The notes: a model not told the origin generated them from the letters alone. 64,000 bases of DNA from Bacillus sp. SLBN-46 (GCF_031453555.1 NZ_JAVIZM010000001.1:626001-690000), one strand, 5' to 3'; positions 26,420 to 35,046 are shown, counted from the stretch's first letter. Numbers and translations: made by a program.

Positions 26420-27943
26420 ATGAAAAAACTCAGGGTCGAATTTGTTTATGTCCTCATGATGATGATTTTTGGCTACGTGGCGTTGTGTACTGAAGTCCCC
26501 TTTCACTGGAAAGCACTATGCCTCACGTTTTACACCATCATGATTGTAAATACAGTGGTCTCACTGTGGCTCGAAAACCGCCCAGCCCAGAACACCTTGC
26601 TATGGATGTATATATTAGTGTTCCTGCCAATACTGGGCTATATCTTCTACGTCTATTCCGGCCAATTGGTACATAAAGGCGAGCTGTTTAAAAGGAAACG
26701 CAGCCTCGACCGGGAAATGTTTGAGGAACTGAACAAAAAGAAATGGGGGATGGCTGGTGGTGGGGCCGCGACACTGACGATGGCCGGACTGAATGAGCAC
26801 CAGCGTGAATTTGCGAACTATTTAGAACGGGTAACCTTAACCAACTGGAATCAGAATACAAGAACGAAAGTGTTGAAAAACGGAGATGAAACCTTCGAGG
26901 AAATTAAACACCGACTCCAGCAAGCAACGGACTTTATCCATATCGAATACTATATTTTCCGCTATGACCGCCTCGGGAAAGAGCTCATTGACATCCTTAC
27001 AGAAAAGGTCCGGGCCGGAGTAGAAGTCCGTCTCATGTACGATGCGGTTGGCAGCTTCTCCCTTTCCGCCGCTGATCTGAAAATCATGGAGGAAGCCGGC
27101 ATTCAGATTCACCCCTTTTTACCAATCCAGGCAGGATTCATCAATCAAAAATTCAACTTTCGAAATCACCGCAAAATCATCGTCATCGATGGAAAAATCG
27201 GCTTTGTCGGCGGCTTAAACGTCGGGGTGGAGTACCTGGGCGAGGACGACCACTTTGGCTTTTGGTGCGACACCCACCTCATGCTCGAAGGGGAAGCCGT
27301 ACAAACCTTACATGCCATCTTTTTGCTAGACTGGCTCTATGCCTCAGGTGAGAATTTTTTTGAAAATGAACGCTATTTGGAGTCGAAACCGGTGGACGGT
27401 GATGGATTGGTACACGTTGTCGCAACTGGTCCCGAAACACGTGATATGAGTGATCACTATTACGCGATGATTTCCTCGGCCAAAGAATCCATTTGGATCG
27501 CCACTCCGTACTTTATTCCGAGCCCGTCCATCCAAACGGCTCTTCGAATCGCCGCCAGAAAAGGCATCCAAGTACGCTTAATGATACCGGAGACGAATGA
27601 TGGGTTTCTTACCCAGTATGCGACACAATCCTATTTTCCAGAACTGCTGCGTGAAGGAATTGAAATCTATTCCTACCAAAAGGGTTTTCTTCATAAAAAG
27701 GTCCTTATTGTCGATGGAGACCTGGCCTCGATTGGAACCGCCAACTTCGATATGCGCAGCTTTCATTTGAATTTCGAGGTCAATTTGTTTTTATCAGGAT
27801 CAGATTCGATTGCCGATCTGGTTGATCATTTTCAAGAGGACCTTAACGACTGCCGCCGCATCCGCGCTGTTGAGTTTTACAAAAGGAAGCCAGTGGTCAA
27901 ATTCAAAGAAAGCTTCGCACGGCTGTTTTCGGGGGTGTTGTAA
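26420..27943 (+). CDS. cls: Cardiolipin synthase
   Basis: A protein of 507 residues. Two N-terminal transmembrane helices (about 5-60) are followed by two phospholipase D-type catalytic halves with HKD motifs: HRKIIVIDGKIGFVGGLN at about residue 250 and HKKVLIVDGDLASIGTANFD at about 425. It joins two phosphatidylglycerols into cardiolipin in the membrane. The ATG at 26420 was chosen for the CAGGGAG site upstream; a frame from 26402 exists. The likely sigma-B promoter and its place just after rsbX suggest stress induction. The 3' end has no obvious T-rich terminator. Confidence 0.93.
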   Translation: MKKLRVEFVYVLMMMIFGYVALCTEVPFHWKALCLTFYTIMIVNTVVSLWLENRPAQNTLLWMYILVFLPILGYIFYVYSGQLVHKGELFKRKRSLDREMFEELNKKKWGMAGGGAATLTMAGLNEHQREFANYLERVTLTNWNQNTRTKVLKNGDETFEEIKHRLQQATDFIHIEYYIFRYDRLGKELIDILTEKVRAGVEVRLMYDAVGSFSLSAADLKIMEEAGIQIHPFLPIQAGFINQKFNFRNHRKIIVIDGKIGFVGGLNVGVEYLGEDDHFGFWCDTHLMLEGEAVQTLHAIFLLDWLYASGENFFENERYLESKPVDGDGLVHVVATGPETRDMSDHYYAMISSAKESIWIATPYFIPSPSIQTALRIAARKGIQVRLMIPETNDGFLTQYATQSYFPELLREGIEIYSYQKGFLHKKVLIVDGDLASIGTANFDMRSFHLNFEVNLFLSGSDSIADLVDHFQEDLNDCRRIRAVEFYKRKPVVKFKESFARLFSGVL

Positions 27944-27993
27944 CTCAAACTTTTGGATGGAGGTCTAAATTTCACTCGAATCTAATATTTTTA

Positions 27994-28011
27994 GGTAGAA
28001 GGAATTCTACC
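27994..28011. promoter_or_regulatory. Inverted repeat GGTAGAA-ggaa-TTCTACC
   Basis: A perfect 7-bp inverted repeat with a 4-bp spacer lies 29 bp before the small gene at 28041. It could be an operator or a short RNA stem; no regulator can be named. Confidence 0.4.
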
Positions 28012-28040
28012 CATACCATATGAAAATAGGTGATTCGATC

Positions 28041-28262
28041 ATGTATGCTGTTCATTTTTTAGAAAACAAAAATGTCTTATTAACGCAGCTGCTCAGGACT
28101 GTGCCGAAAGAAGGAGAAGCCATCAAGATTAAGGGGCTAAAAGGGACGGTTGCTAAAGTAACCAATGTCGATGAGAAAAATGTCCATGTGCAAGTGGTCT
28201 TAGAAAAGGTGAATAAAAATAAACAAGCCGCCCTCGATCCTTCTAAAAAGAAAAAAAGATAA
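28041..28262 (+). CDS. Small basic conserved hypothetical protein
   Basis: A protein of 73 residues starting MYAVHFLENKNVLLTQLLRTVP, then a beta-rich core EGEAIKIKGLKGTVAKVTNVDEKNVHVQVVLE and a Lys-rich tail ending KKKKR. The ATG at 28041 was chosen because AGGTGA lies 7 nt upstream; an in-frame start at 28020 lacks a site. The core resembles small SH3-like barrels, and the Lys tail suggests nucleic-acid or ribosome contact, but no function can be assigned. A clean terminator follows. Confidence 0.7.
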   Translation: MYAVHFLENKNVLLTQLLRTVPKEGEAIKIKGLKGTVAKVTNVDEKNVHVQVVLEKVNKNKQAALDPSKKKKR

Positions 28263-28272
28263 GCAAACGAAC

Positions 28273-28301
28273 GAACGCACCTCCGGTAGGTGCGTTTTTT
28301 T
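28273..28301 (+). terminator. Terminator
   Basis: Stem AACGCACCTccggtAGGTGCGTT followed by seven T. Confidence 0.9.
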
Positions 28302-28465
28302 ATGGGAAACCAAGGTTTTATAGCGAACAAATCAGTTCGTTCATATCTTTGTCATAACATTTCTAACAAACTGTGAACTTATAACTATAGCCATGTTATT
28401 TAAGCGAAAAAGTAATATATTGTAACTATAAAGAACAAAACAAAAAATGAAAGAAGGAATCATTT

Positions 28466-28972
28466 ATGTTTAACAAATTTTTAAGAGAAAATAAGATTGC
28501 ATCTGTTATCTTAACAGTCTTACGTTTATACCTCGGTTACTCTTGGTTTACTGCAGGATTCCATAAATTAACTGGCGGATTTGACGCTGCTGGATTCTTA
28601 AAAGGAGCCATTGCTAACCCGGTAAAAGGGCCAGATGGCGCAGTCATTTTTGGCTGGTATGTTGACTTCTTGAAGCACTTTGCTCTTCCAAACGTCGATG
28701 TTTTCAACGTTCTAGTTCCTTGGGGCGAAACATTAATCGGTTTAGGATTAATCCTTGGATGCTTAACAACTGCGGCAATGTTCTTTGGTCTCGTCATGAA
28801 CTTCAGCTTCTTCTTAGCTGGCACTGTATCTCACAACCCTAGAGACATCTTCCTTGGATTCATCATCTTAACTGCTGGCTACAACGCTGGTAAAATCGGT
28901 TTAGACCGTTGGGTTGTACCTTACTTCAGAAAAATGAGCAAGGGTACTGTCAAGCAAAAGAAAACTGCGTAA
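28466..28972 (+). CDS. DoxX family membrane protein
   Basis: A protein of 168 residues with four predicted helices. It shows VLRLYLGYSWFTAGFHKLTGGFD at the start, VPWGETLIGLGLILGCLTTAAMFFGLVMNFSFFLAGT in the middle, and a basic C-terminus. DoxX proteins are often tied to thiol/redox stress or quinone chemistry; the role here is unknown. GAAGGAATC precedes the ATG. It is monocistronic, with terminators on both sides; the upstream gap (28302-28465) is AT-rich without a clear promoter. Confidence 0.85.
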   Translation: MFNKFLRENKIASVILTVLRLYLGYSWFTAGFHKLTGGFDAAGFLKGAIANPVKGPDGAVIFGWYVDFLKHFALPNVDVFNVLVPWGETLIGLGLILGCLTTAAMFFGLVMNFSFFLAGTVSHNPRDIFLGFIILTAGYNAGKIGLDRWVVPYFRKMSKGTVKQKKTA

Positions 28973-28990
28973 CGACGGTGGAAACAAAAA

Positions 28991-29023
28991 AAGAGAGACT
29001 GCAACTAGTTTGCAGTCTCTTTA
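28991..29023 (+). terminator. Terminator after the DoxX gene
   Basis: A perfect 11-bp stem AGAGACTGCAA/TTGCAGTCTCT, with A-rich left and T-rich right flanks. It may be bidirectional, because the next gene is convergent. Confidence 0.9.
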
Positions 29024-29071
29024 TATTTATATAGATAGGGGGGGTTGTTGTTTGAACCAAAAATGACTGGA

Positions 29072-29326
29072 TTACGCAGTGCGTTTCATGCTTTTTAAAA
29101 TAAAGCTTACAATAAACACAAGAACAATTGCACCAATCAGGGCCGGGATGATAAAGAAGCCTCCGACTTCAGGACCCCAGCTTCCTAGTAGGAAGGATCC
29201 CAACCATGCTCCAATGAACCCTGCGATAATATTTCCAATGATACCACCTGGCAGGTCACGCCCCAAAATAAGTCCGGCTAACCAGCCAATAATTCCTCCG
29301 ATAATTAATGCCCAAATGAATCCCAT
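29072..29326 (-). CDS. GlsB/YeaQ/YmgE family stress-response membrane protein
   Basis: A protein of 84 residues with three hydrophobic segments. The Gly-rich pattern GFIWALIIGGIIGWLAGLILG, GGIIGNIIAGFIGAWLGSFLLG and FIIPALIGAIVLVFIVSFIL is diagnostic for the transglycosylase-associated (YeaQ/GlsB) family. AAAGGAGAG precedes the ATG. A perfect sigma-B promoter match at 29378-29402 points to general-stress control. Exact function unknown. Confidence 0.9.
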   Translation of the reverse strand: MGFIWALIIGGIIGWLAGLILGRDLPGGIIGNIIAGFIGAWLGSFLLGSWGPEVGGFFIIPALIGAIVLVFIVSFILKSMKRTA

Positions 29327-29377
29327 AATGTTTCTCTCCTTTCTTTCCTTCTTTTATTAAGTAACTCTGATTATTAA

Positions 29378-29402
29378 ATACCCGCTTTAAGAAGGCTTAA
29401 AC
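29378..29402 (-). promoter_or_regulatory. Sigma-B promoter for the GlsB-like gene
   Basis: Minus strand: GTTTAA, 13 bp, GGGTAT, a perfect consensus match, about 52 bp before the start codon. Confidence 0.85.
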
Positions 29403-29482
29403 ATAAAAATGAATTTATTGAAACTTTACAATCTTTTTACAAAGGATAGGACTTCTTGTCCATCAAAACAACTATATCCCAG

Positions 29483-29491
29483 TGCTATAAT
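29483..29491 (+). promoter_or_regulatory. Extended -10 promoter of the PLD-like gene
   Basis: TGcTATAAT, an extended -10 sequence, lies 59 bp upstream of the start at 29551. No strong -35 was found. Confidence 0.55.
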
Positions 29492-29550
29492 AGCTTTGTT
29501 CATTTTGCAAAAAAGAAAACACAACGAAGCACAGGGGGAGTCACACGTTT

Positions 29551-31539
29551 ATGCCGTCCAACAAACGAAGCACTTTGAAGAAAGTATTCTCTATCGGAGC
29601 TTTATCAACTGTCCTATTTTCTACTCTTTTTACAGGAAACGAACCCGCAAAAGCTGTAACCAATTCGCCCGTTGCCATTAATGAAGTGGCCTGGATGGGT
29701 ACAACAGGAAGCTACAACAATGAATGGATGGAACTCAAAAACAACACCAGCCAGGATGTATCTTTAACGGGCTGGAAACTAAAAGCGAAAGACGGAACCC
29801 CTGCAATCAATCTATCAGGTACGATTAAGGCGGGAAGCTATTTCCTGTTGGAACGTTCGAGCGATGATGCGGTTGTCGGTGTAAAAGCCGACCAAATTTA
29901 CACAGGGGCATTAGGAAATTCAGCAGAAGCATTAGATTTGTATGATGCAAATGGTAGTTTAGTAGATACCGTGTCGTCATGGTATGCCGGTGACAACAAT
30001 ACGAAAGGCACGATGGAACGGGTCAGTGCGGCAGATAACGGAGATGATCCTTCCAATTGGAAGACTGCAACCGCAGCCTATGACGGCGGTTTTGGAACAC
30101 CAAAATTAGCGAACTCAGTAGGCACAACACAAGGAACCACACACCACTTAAACCATGTTTCGAATGCGGACGGTGCCATTAATGTATATTTTAACAAAAC
30201 AGCCCTGCCTCAGTTTGCCTATGAAGGAAACGAAGCGAATTGGAGCATCAACTTAGAAGATCAATTAGTGAATCGCATCAGTCAAGCCACCAGTTCGATT
30301 GATGTAGCCACCTATGAATTAAACCTTCCTAAAATAGTGAATACCTTAGTGGATAAAGCGAGCCAAGGCGTGCAAGTCCGCGTGGTGGCGGATGCAAAAG
30401 ACGTGGACCCGAATGATACAGAAAACCGGTACGGCATTCATAGACTTAATTTAGAAAAATTGATTCGTGGGAAAGACCAAGTAGTGGGGACAGCAGATGA
30501 TGCCCATGTATTAGGGGATTCCGCGATGTTTGTGGAAGAAGATGCCACCCTACGTGCAAAATACGGACTTCCGACTACATTCGATGATTTCCCTGTTCAA
30601 ACGGTGAAAATCGGTTCAGGCAATCAAACCGGACATCTGTTAGTGGATGCCGAACGTAAAGCGGATGGCACTTATTATTCTCCTGGCGATCAAATGCACA
30701 ACAAATTTATGATCATTGATGGCAAGTGGGTCTGGACAGGTACGTGGAATTTTACCGAGACCGGGACGTACGGTACGGATGAAGATATGAATCAAGATTT
30801 GTTAAATGGGAACCAAAACCAAACGGTAGAAATTAATTCTGTGGACCTTGCAGCTATTTATAAAACGGAATTTCAAGAAATGTATGGAAGCGATACAGCT
30901 ACTCCCAATCCTACAAACGCGAAATTCCACAGCCGGAAAACCGATAATACGGCGCACCAAGTCAATGTAAATGGGACCTTGGTGGAAGTCTATTTCTCTC
31001 CTGGTGATGGGGCACTAAACCGTTTAACGAATGCAGTTAAAAATGAAGCACAGCATCGTGCTTATTTTGAAATCTTTGCATTTTCTGATCAAGGGTTAGT
31101 AGATGAATTGAAGAACAAGTGGGAAGGTTCCTATAATGATATGGAAGGGACTCGTACGGGATTTGATGTGAAAGGATTGTTTGATCCGAGCTTTTGGAAC
31201 CAATGGTGGTCCGCTTCAGTTGACATGACGCAACGAACGGCGTCGCAAACAAGTGTGGACAATCCGAATACTCGTTGGAACACGCCTGCTCCTGTTTATC
31301 CTGGAAAAGAATCTCGAAAGCTGCATGCTAAAACGATGATTATTGATCCAAATACAAGCAGTGATCCAATGGTTGTGGTAGGTTCAACAAACTGGAGTGC
31401 AAACGGGGATGCTACGAATGATGAAAACATGCTTGTGATTCACAGTGATAAGGTTGCCAATCAATTTTTACAAGAATTCTATGCTCGTTACCAAGTAGCG
31501 GGTGGACAAGTTCCTTCACAAGAAGCATTTATTCAATAA
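29551..31539 (+). CDS. Secreted phospholipase D-like protein with lamin-tail domain
   Basis: A protein of 662 residues. A signal peptide (about 1-36, ending PAKAVTN) is followed by a lamin-tail domain (about 40-170) with INEVAWMGTTGSYNNEWMELKN and GWKLKAKDG. Two PLD halves follow, with HNKFMIIDGKWVWTGTWNFTETG at residue 383 and HAKTMIIDPN...VVVGSTNWSANGD at residue 592. The family contains nucleases and phospholipases; extracellular nuclease is the likeliest role by analogy. AGGGGGAG precedes the ATG. A terminator follows. Confidence 0.83.
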   Translation: MPSNKRSTLKKVFSIGALSTVLFSTLFTGNEPAKAVTNSPVAINEVAWMGTTGSYNNEWMELKNNTSQDVSLTGWKLKAKDGTPAINLSGTIKAGSYFLLERSSDDAVVGVKADQIYTGALGNSAEALDLYDANGSLVDTVSSWYAGDNNTKGTMERVSAADNGDDPSNWKTATAAYDGGFGTPKLANSVGTTQGTTHHLNHVSNADGAINVYFNKTALPQFAYEGNEANWSINLEDQLVNRISQATSSIDVATYELNLPKIVNTLVDKASQGVQVRVVADAKDVDPNDTENRYGIHRLNLEKLIRGKDQVVGTADDAHVLGDSAMFVEEDATLRAKYGLPTTFDDFPVQTVKIGSGNQTGHLLVDAERKADGTYYSPGDQMHNKFMIIDGKWVWTGTWNFTETGTYGTDEDMNQDLLNGNQNQTVEINSVDLAAIYKTEFQEMYGSDTATPNPTNAKFHSRKTDNTAHQVNVNGTLVEVYFSPGDGALNRLTNAVKNEAQHRAYFEIFAFSDQGLVDELKNKWEGSYNDMEGTRTGFDVKGLFDPSFWNQWWSASVDMTQRTASQTSVDNPNTRWNTPAPVYPGKESRKLHAKTMIIDPNTSSDPMVVVGSTNWSANGDATNDENMLVIHSDKVANQFLQEFYARYQVAGGQVPSQEAFIQ

Positions 31540-31550
31540 TTTATATATGA

Positions 31551-31613
31551 AAAAACTCGTCCGCTGAACGGCACCCAAATGATTCGGGTTCTGATTAGCA
31601 GGGCGAGTTTTTT
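31551..31613 (+). terminator. Terminator after the PLD-like gene
   Basis: A long imperfect stem, AAAACTCGtCC.GCT with AGCaGGgCGAGTTTT, followed by a T-run. It lies between convergent genes and could serve both. Confidence 0.8.
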
Positions 31614-31619
31614 TCTAGT

Positions 31620-31973
31620 TTACACAACATCTTTATTATGTTTTACTCTCTCACGCAATCGGGCCGTAGGGTGGGAGGCTCCCGTTTTTAACGCAGTCTG
31701 ACAGGTTTTTAATTCTGAGGTTAATTTGTTGAACCCCTCCTGATCGCGTTCATCCAGGCACGTGTCGATTTTCCTCTTTAATAAACTAATCTTAAAGATC
31801 AATTCGGTTTGCCGTTTCTGTTCTTCAAGATAGACCTCTTTCCATTGCTTTGATTCCTCCCAGCGATAATCGCTAAGCTTCGATAACCGACTCCCGCATT
31901 TGCATAATGTCTCATTCATATTAATGACGTAAAATTCAGCGTTCCCACAGTTTTTGCATAAAAGTTTCCTCAT
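31620..31973 (-). CDS. Hypothetical zinc-ribbon protein with coiled coil
   Basis: A protein of 117 residues. A zinc-ribbon-like start, CKNCGNAEFYVINMNETLCKCG (Cys at about 6, 9, 24 and 26), is followed by a charged helical region (about 40-105), likely coiled coil. Not recognised further. GGAGGTG precedes the ATG. A candidate sigma-B promoter at 32033-32058 lies back to back with that of the YflT-like gene. Confidence 0.7.
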   Translation of the reverse strand: MRKLLCKNCGNAEFYVINMNETLCKCGSRLSKLSDYRWEESKQWKEVYLEEQKRQTELIFKISLLKRKIDTCLDERDQEGFNKLTSELKTCQTALKTGASHPTARLRERVKHNKDVV

Positions 31974-32032
31974 ATTTGTACACCTCCATATAAATTGAAG
32001 CTTGAAGCTCTTCTGTAAAATCTACTTCCTAT

Positions 32033-32058
32033 ATACCCACAGTGAATTCAGTTTTAAC
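32033..32058 (-). promoter_or_regulatory. Candidate sigma-B promoter for the zinc-ribbon gene
   Basis: Minus strand: GTTAAA, 14 bp, GGGTAT, 60 bp before the start. The -35 has one mismatch. Confidence 0.6.
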
Positions 32059-32083
32059 CCTTCAAAATTTTTAAAATTAATAG

Positions 32084-32108
32084 GTTTTAATTTTTCAGGA
32101 GCGGTTAT
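32084..32108 (+). promoter_or_regulatory. Candidate sigma-B promoter for the YflT-like gene
   Basis: Plus strand: GTTTTA (32084-32089), 13 bp, GGTTAT (32103-32108), 68 bp before the start. It is divergent from the candidate at 32033-32058. Confidence 0.5.
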
Positions 32109-32176
32109 ATAACAAGTAGAACGACAAGCTGCTAATGAAAAAGGCAGCACCATCAAATCACAAGGAGGAAACAACA

Positions 32177-32503
32177 ATGGAAACAGTTAAAGTCGTTGAA
32201 AATGGTGTACAAGCGAAACAGGAAATTGAACAGTTGATGACGCAGGGCTATACGAAGGATGAGATTTATTTATTGGCACACGATAAAAGTCGCTCTGAGA
32301 ACCTAGCGGATAATCTGGATCTTACCGACGTTGGTGTCGCCGAACAAGGCTTGTTTGATAGTATGGCCAATGTGTTTCGCTCAAGAGGAGATGAGCTGCG
32401 CTCGAAGCTAGAGTCATTAGGCTTGTCGCAAGCAGAGGCAGAGCGCCTTGAGGAAGAAATGGATCATGGCCGGGTGGTCGTTGTAGCAACGAAATCAGCT
32501 TGA
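32177..32503 (+). CDS. General stress protein 17M-like (YflT) domain protein
   Basis: A protein of 108 residues. It has the YflT/17M plan: METVKVVENGVQAKQEIEQLMTQGYTKDEIYLLAHDKSRSENLADNL, a middle helical segment on a membrane-protein-like theme, and a C-terminal GRVVVVATKSA strand. The ATG at 32177 follows AAGGAGG at 7 nt; a frame from 32135 has no site. Homologues are sigma-B-induced; the molecular role is unknown. The next small gene lies 83 bp downstream and may be co-transcribed. Confidence 0.8.
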   Translation: METVKVVENGVQAKQEIEQLMTQGYTKDEIYLLAHDKSRSENLADNLDLTDVGVAEQGLFDSMANVFRSRGDELRSKLESLGLSQAEAERLEEEMDHGRVVVVATKSA

Positions 32504-32586
32504 GGTCAAAACTCGATAGGAAGCAAAAGTGTGGGTCTTTTGTTTCCTATCGATTCAATTTTATTAAAAAGAAGGAGAGGAACGAG

Positions 32587-32766
32587 ATGAAATTTTCGAA
32601 TTTAAGTTTGGAGAAATTAGTAGGAGCTAGGGAACGAGCACGTCATAAAGTACGGTCAGACCGCAACTTGGAGCAACATTTTGAGTCCCCGATTATTCAC
32701 CGAGAGATTCAGGGCGACCGAGTGTATGTCCCATTAAACCTATATCGAGTATGGAATGAAGCGTAA
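32587..32766 (+). CDS. Small hypothetical protein
   Basis: A protein of 59 residues, MKFSNLSLEKLVGARERARHKV at the start and VYVPLNLYRVWNEA at the end. It has a strong AAGGAGAGG site 7-8 nt upstream and a terminator directly after. Arg/Glu-rich, no membrane segment, not recognised. The frame extends upstream to 32500, but without a ribosome-binding site. Confidence 0.6.
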   Translation: MKFSNLSLEKLVGARERARHKVRSDRNLEQHFESPIIHREIQGDRVYVPLNLYRVWNEA

Positions 32767-32784
32767 ATTAAAAGATACAAACCC

Positions 32785-32851
32785 AAACTAGCTGCCTAAA
32801 TCCCGTTAAGAGAAGGACGAACGGAATTTAGGCAGTTAGTTTGTTTTTTTT
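32785..32851 (+). terminator. Long terminator
   Basis: Arms of 23 bp, beginning AAACTAGCTGCCTAAATCCC, match with few mismatches and are followed by eight T. Confidence 0.9.
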
Positions 32852-33014
32852 GCAATTTTTTAGTAAATATCCCTGTCCATAATAGAACGATTCGCCAAAA
32901 TTTTGTAAAAAATGTAATCCAATCGTCACGATATGGAGTATAATGGAAGTTGGTGTAGAGATAAACAAACACAAACGATAGGTTACTAGATTACAAGCAA
33001 TCAAGGGAGACAAC

Positions 33015-35042
33015 ATGAATAAAATTCGTACACTATTTTCTATCCTTATATTATTTACTTCCTTTCATTTTTTTCAACAGGCTGCTTCAGCCCAGACAGT
33101 GGGCCAAAAGCCTGTTGCCATCTATTACTCCCCGCACCAGGACGATGAACTGCTCAGCATGGGGATGTCGATTGCAACAAGTGTTGCCAAGGGCTACGAG
33201 GTGCATGTGGTACTGATGACCGATGGTGGTGGTGCCACCGGGGCACTCAATGATGTGAACAAAAAGCTGACGAAGGAAAATTACCCAACAATCACAAAAG
33301 CGGATTTTATCAACGCGCGAACAGACGAATTCATGCGTTCTTCAGTAGCATTAGGGGTGAAGGCTGAAAATATCCATCTGATGAATTTTACCGATGGACA
33401 GCTTTCCTATAACCAAGCAAGACAAACGATTGAAACCTTTGAGAAGAACTACCCGCATGCGATGCATCGGTCCATGTCCTATATGGACTGGCATCCGGAT
33501 CATGCTGTAATGGGGAGGGCGTTAAACGATTTATATAATGAACATAAAATTCGCGACGTCCGTTTTTTTGTAAAAAATGTTCAGTTTTCAACCGTACCAG
33601 GTAGTTCGGAAGCACTAAAGCTAGTGACTGCCAATCTTCCTCGAATCAAAGAAGCTACAGCCGCATATAGGGATTGGTCGCCAGCTTCTAAGCACTACTC
33701 GATCGGTTATATTTCGGTACCGAGTAATTTTGATGAGCTCGAAAAAAATCCACAAAGCCGGACGCATATGGCCGATACGACGAATAAGCCGTCGGTGAGA
33801 AGCCTTGGTTTTTCTAGTGGACAAGCAGAGGGTCCAATTACGGATGCCAATTTGGCTGCCGTAATCAAGGAACAGCTCGGCATCAGGGACAGAGAAATAA
33901 CCGAAGCGGATATAGCTTCATTGACTCGATTGGATGCACAGGGCAGAGGAATCAGCAGTTTGGAAGGACTGCAATATGCAGTGAACCTTCAATTTCTCGC
34001 GCTAGATCATAATAGAATTACAGATTTAACGCCGCTTCAGGGTCTGACAAAGGTAACTGATCTGTACCTGAAGGATAATCAGCTAGAAAATGTTCGCCCA
34101 TTAGCAGGGCTAACGAATATGGAGTCACTACACCTAGATACTAACCGGCTGACGGACCTTAGCCCACTTTCTTCATTAACAAAGATGCAGGTGCTGTCGT
34201 TCAACTTTAATAAAGTGGCTAGTCTAGCGCCGCTCGCCGGGATGACGAATCTCATCACGATTTCGATGGACAGCAATGCCTTTAAGGACCTGTCTCCTTT
34301 GAAAAATAAGCCTGACTTAAACGCGGTATCTTTTTTACATATGGATTTGGATCTAGGTAAGGGCAGTGTCAATGGTGACATCCTAGATATGTTAGGCGCG
34401 CAAGCTAGTGTTTATTTTTCCAATGTGAAAGTAACGAGGAGCTATCACACGAATCGAATGGTGGGTATATCGTGGAAAATGCTCGACAGCAGTATGGATA
34501 AGGTTGAAGTAAGTATTAATGGCGGCATACCAGTGACATCTTACAATTCGAACTATCTGTTTGGGAATTTGAATCCAGGTCAAGCGTATAAGGTGACGAT
34601 TTCTTCTTATACGAAGGGGAATTTGAATTTCACAGGCGAGGTGATGATTTCGACGGATACGTGGGTTTCGACGAAGGGCTGGCTACTCGCTGACCGGGAC
34701 TGGTATTACATCAATCTATCAACAGGGAATCTGACGACAGGTTGGTTGAAATCAGGGGATAAATGGTATTATCTCAGTGCAAATGGAAAAATGTTTACAG
34801 GCTGGCTCAAGTGGAACGGCAAGTGGTACTATTTAACATCTAGCGGAGCCATGAAGACAGGCTGGCTATTAGATGGAGGAAAGTGGTATTACATTGAAAG
34901 GTCAGGGGCGATGAAAATCGGTTGGTTGTATTACAATAAAAAATGGTATTACCTTAACAGTTCGGGTGCGATGGTAACCGGACGGGTTTGGATTAGTGGA
35001 AAATGGTATTACTTCAACGCAAGTGGCAGCTTAAGCCGTTAG
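33015..35042 (+). CDS. Secreted PIG-L deacetylase / leucine-rich repeat / cell-wall-binding fusion
   Basis: A protein of 675 residues. A signal peptide (1-26, AASA-Q) is followed by a PIG-L/LmbE deacetylase domain (about 32-250) with the zinc motif SPHQDDE (41-45) and the HPDH motif in MDWHPDHAVMG. Five to six internalin-like leucine-rich repeats (about 315-450; LTDLSPLSSLTKMQVLSFNFN) follow, then a fibronectin-like linker and five choline/cell-wall-binding repeats (about 554-675; GWLKSGDKWYYLSANGKMFT type). It probably deacetylates N-acetyl-sugars at the cell surface while bound to wall polymers. The combination is unusual. AAGGGAG precedes the ATG. Confidence 0.85.
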   Translation: MNKIRTLFSILILFTSFHFFQQAASAQTVGQKPVAIYYSPHQDDELLSMGMSIATSVAKGYEVHVVLMTDGGGATGALNDVNKKLTKENYPTITKADFINARTDEFMRSSVALGVKAENIHLMNFTDGQLSYNQARQTIETFEKNYPHAMHRSMSYMDWHPDHAVMGRALNDLYNEHKIRDVRFFVKNVQFSTVPGSSEALKLVTANLPRIKEATAAYRDWSPASKHYSIGYISVPSNFDELEKNPQSRTHMADTTNKPSVRSLGFSSGQAEGPITDANLAAVIKEQLGIRDREITEADIASLTRLDAQGRGISSLEGLQYAVNLQFLALDHNRITDLTPLQGLTKVTDLYLKDNQLENVRPLAGLTNMESLHLDTNRLTDLSPLSSLTKMQVLSFNFNKVASLAPLAGMTNLITISMDSNAFKDLSPLKNKPDLNAVSFLHMDLDLGKGSVNGDILDMLGAQASVYFSNVKVTRSYHTNRMVGISWKMLDSSMDKVEVSINGGIPVTSYNSNYLFGNLNPGQAYKVTISSYTKGNLNFTGEVMISTDTWVSTKGWLLADRDWYYINLSTGNLTTGWLKSGDKWYYLSANGKMFTGWLKWNGKWYYLTSSGAMKTGWLLDGGKWYYIERSGAMKIGWLYYNKKWYYLNSSGAMVTGRVWISGKWYYFNASGSLSR

Positions 35043-35046
35043 TTTG

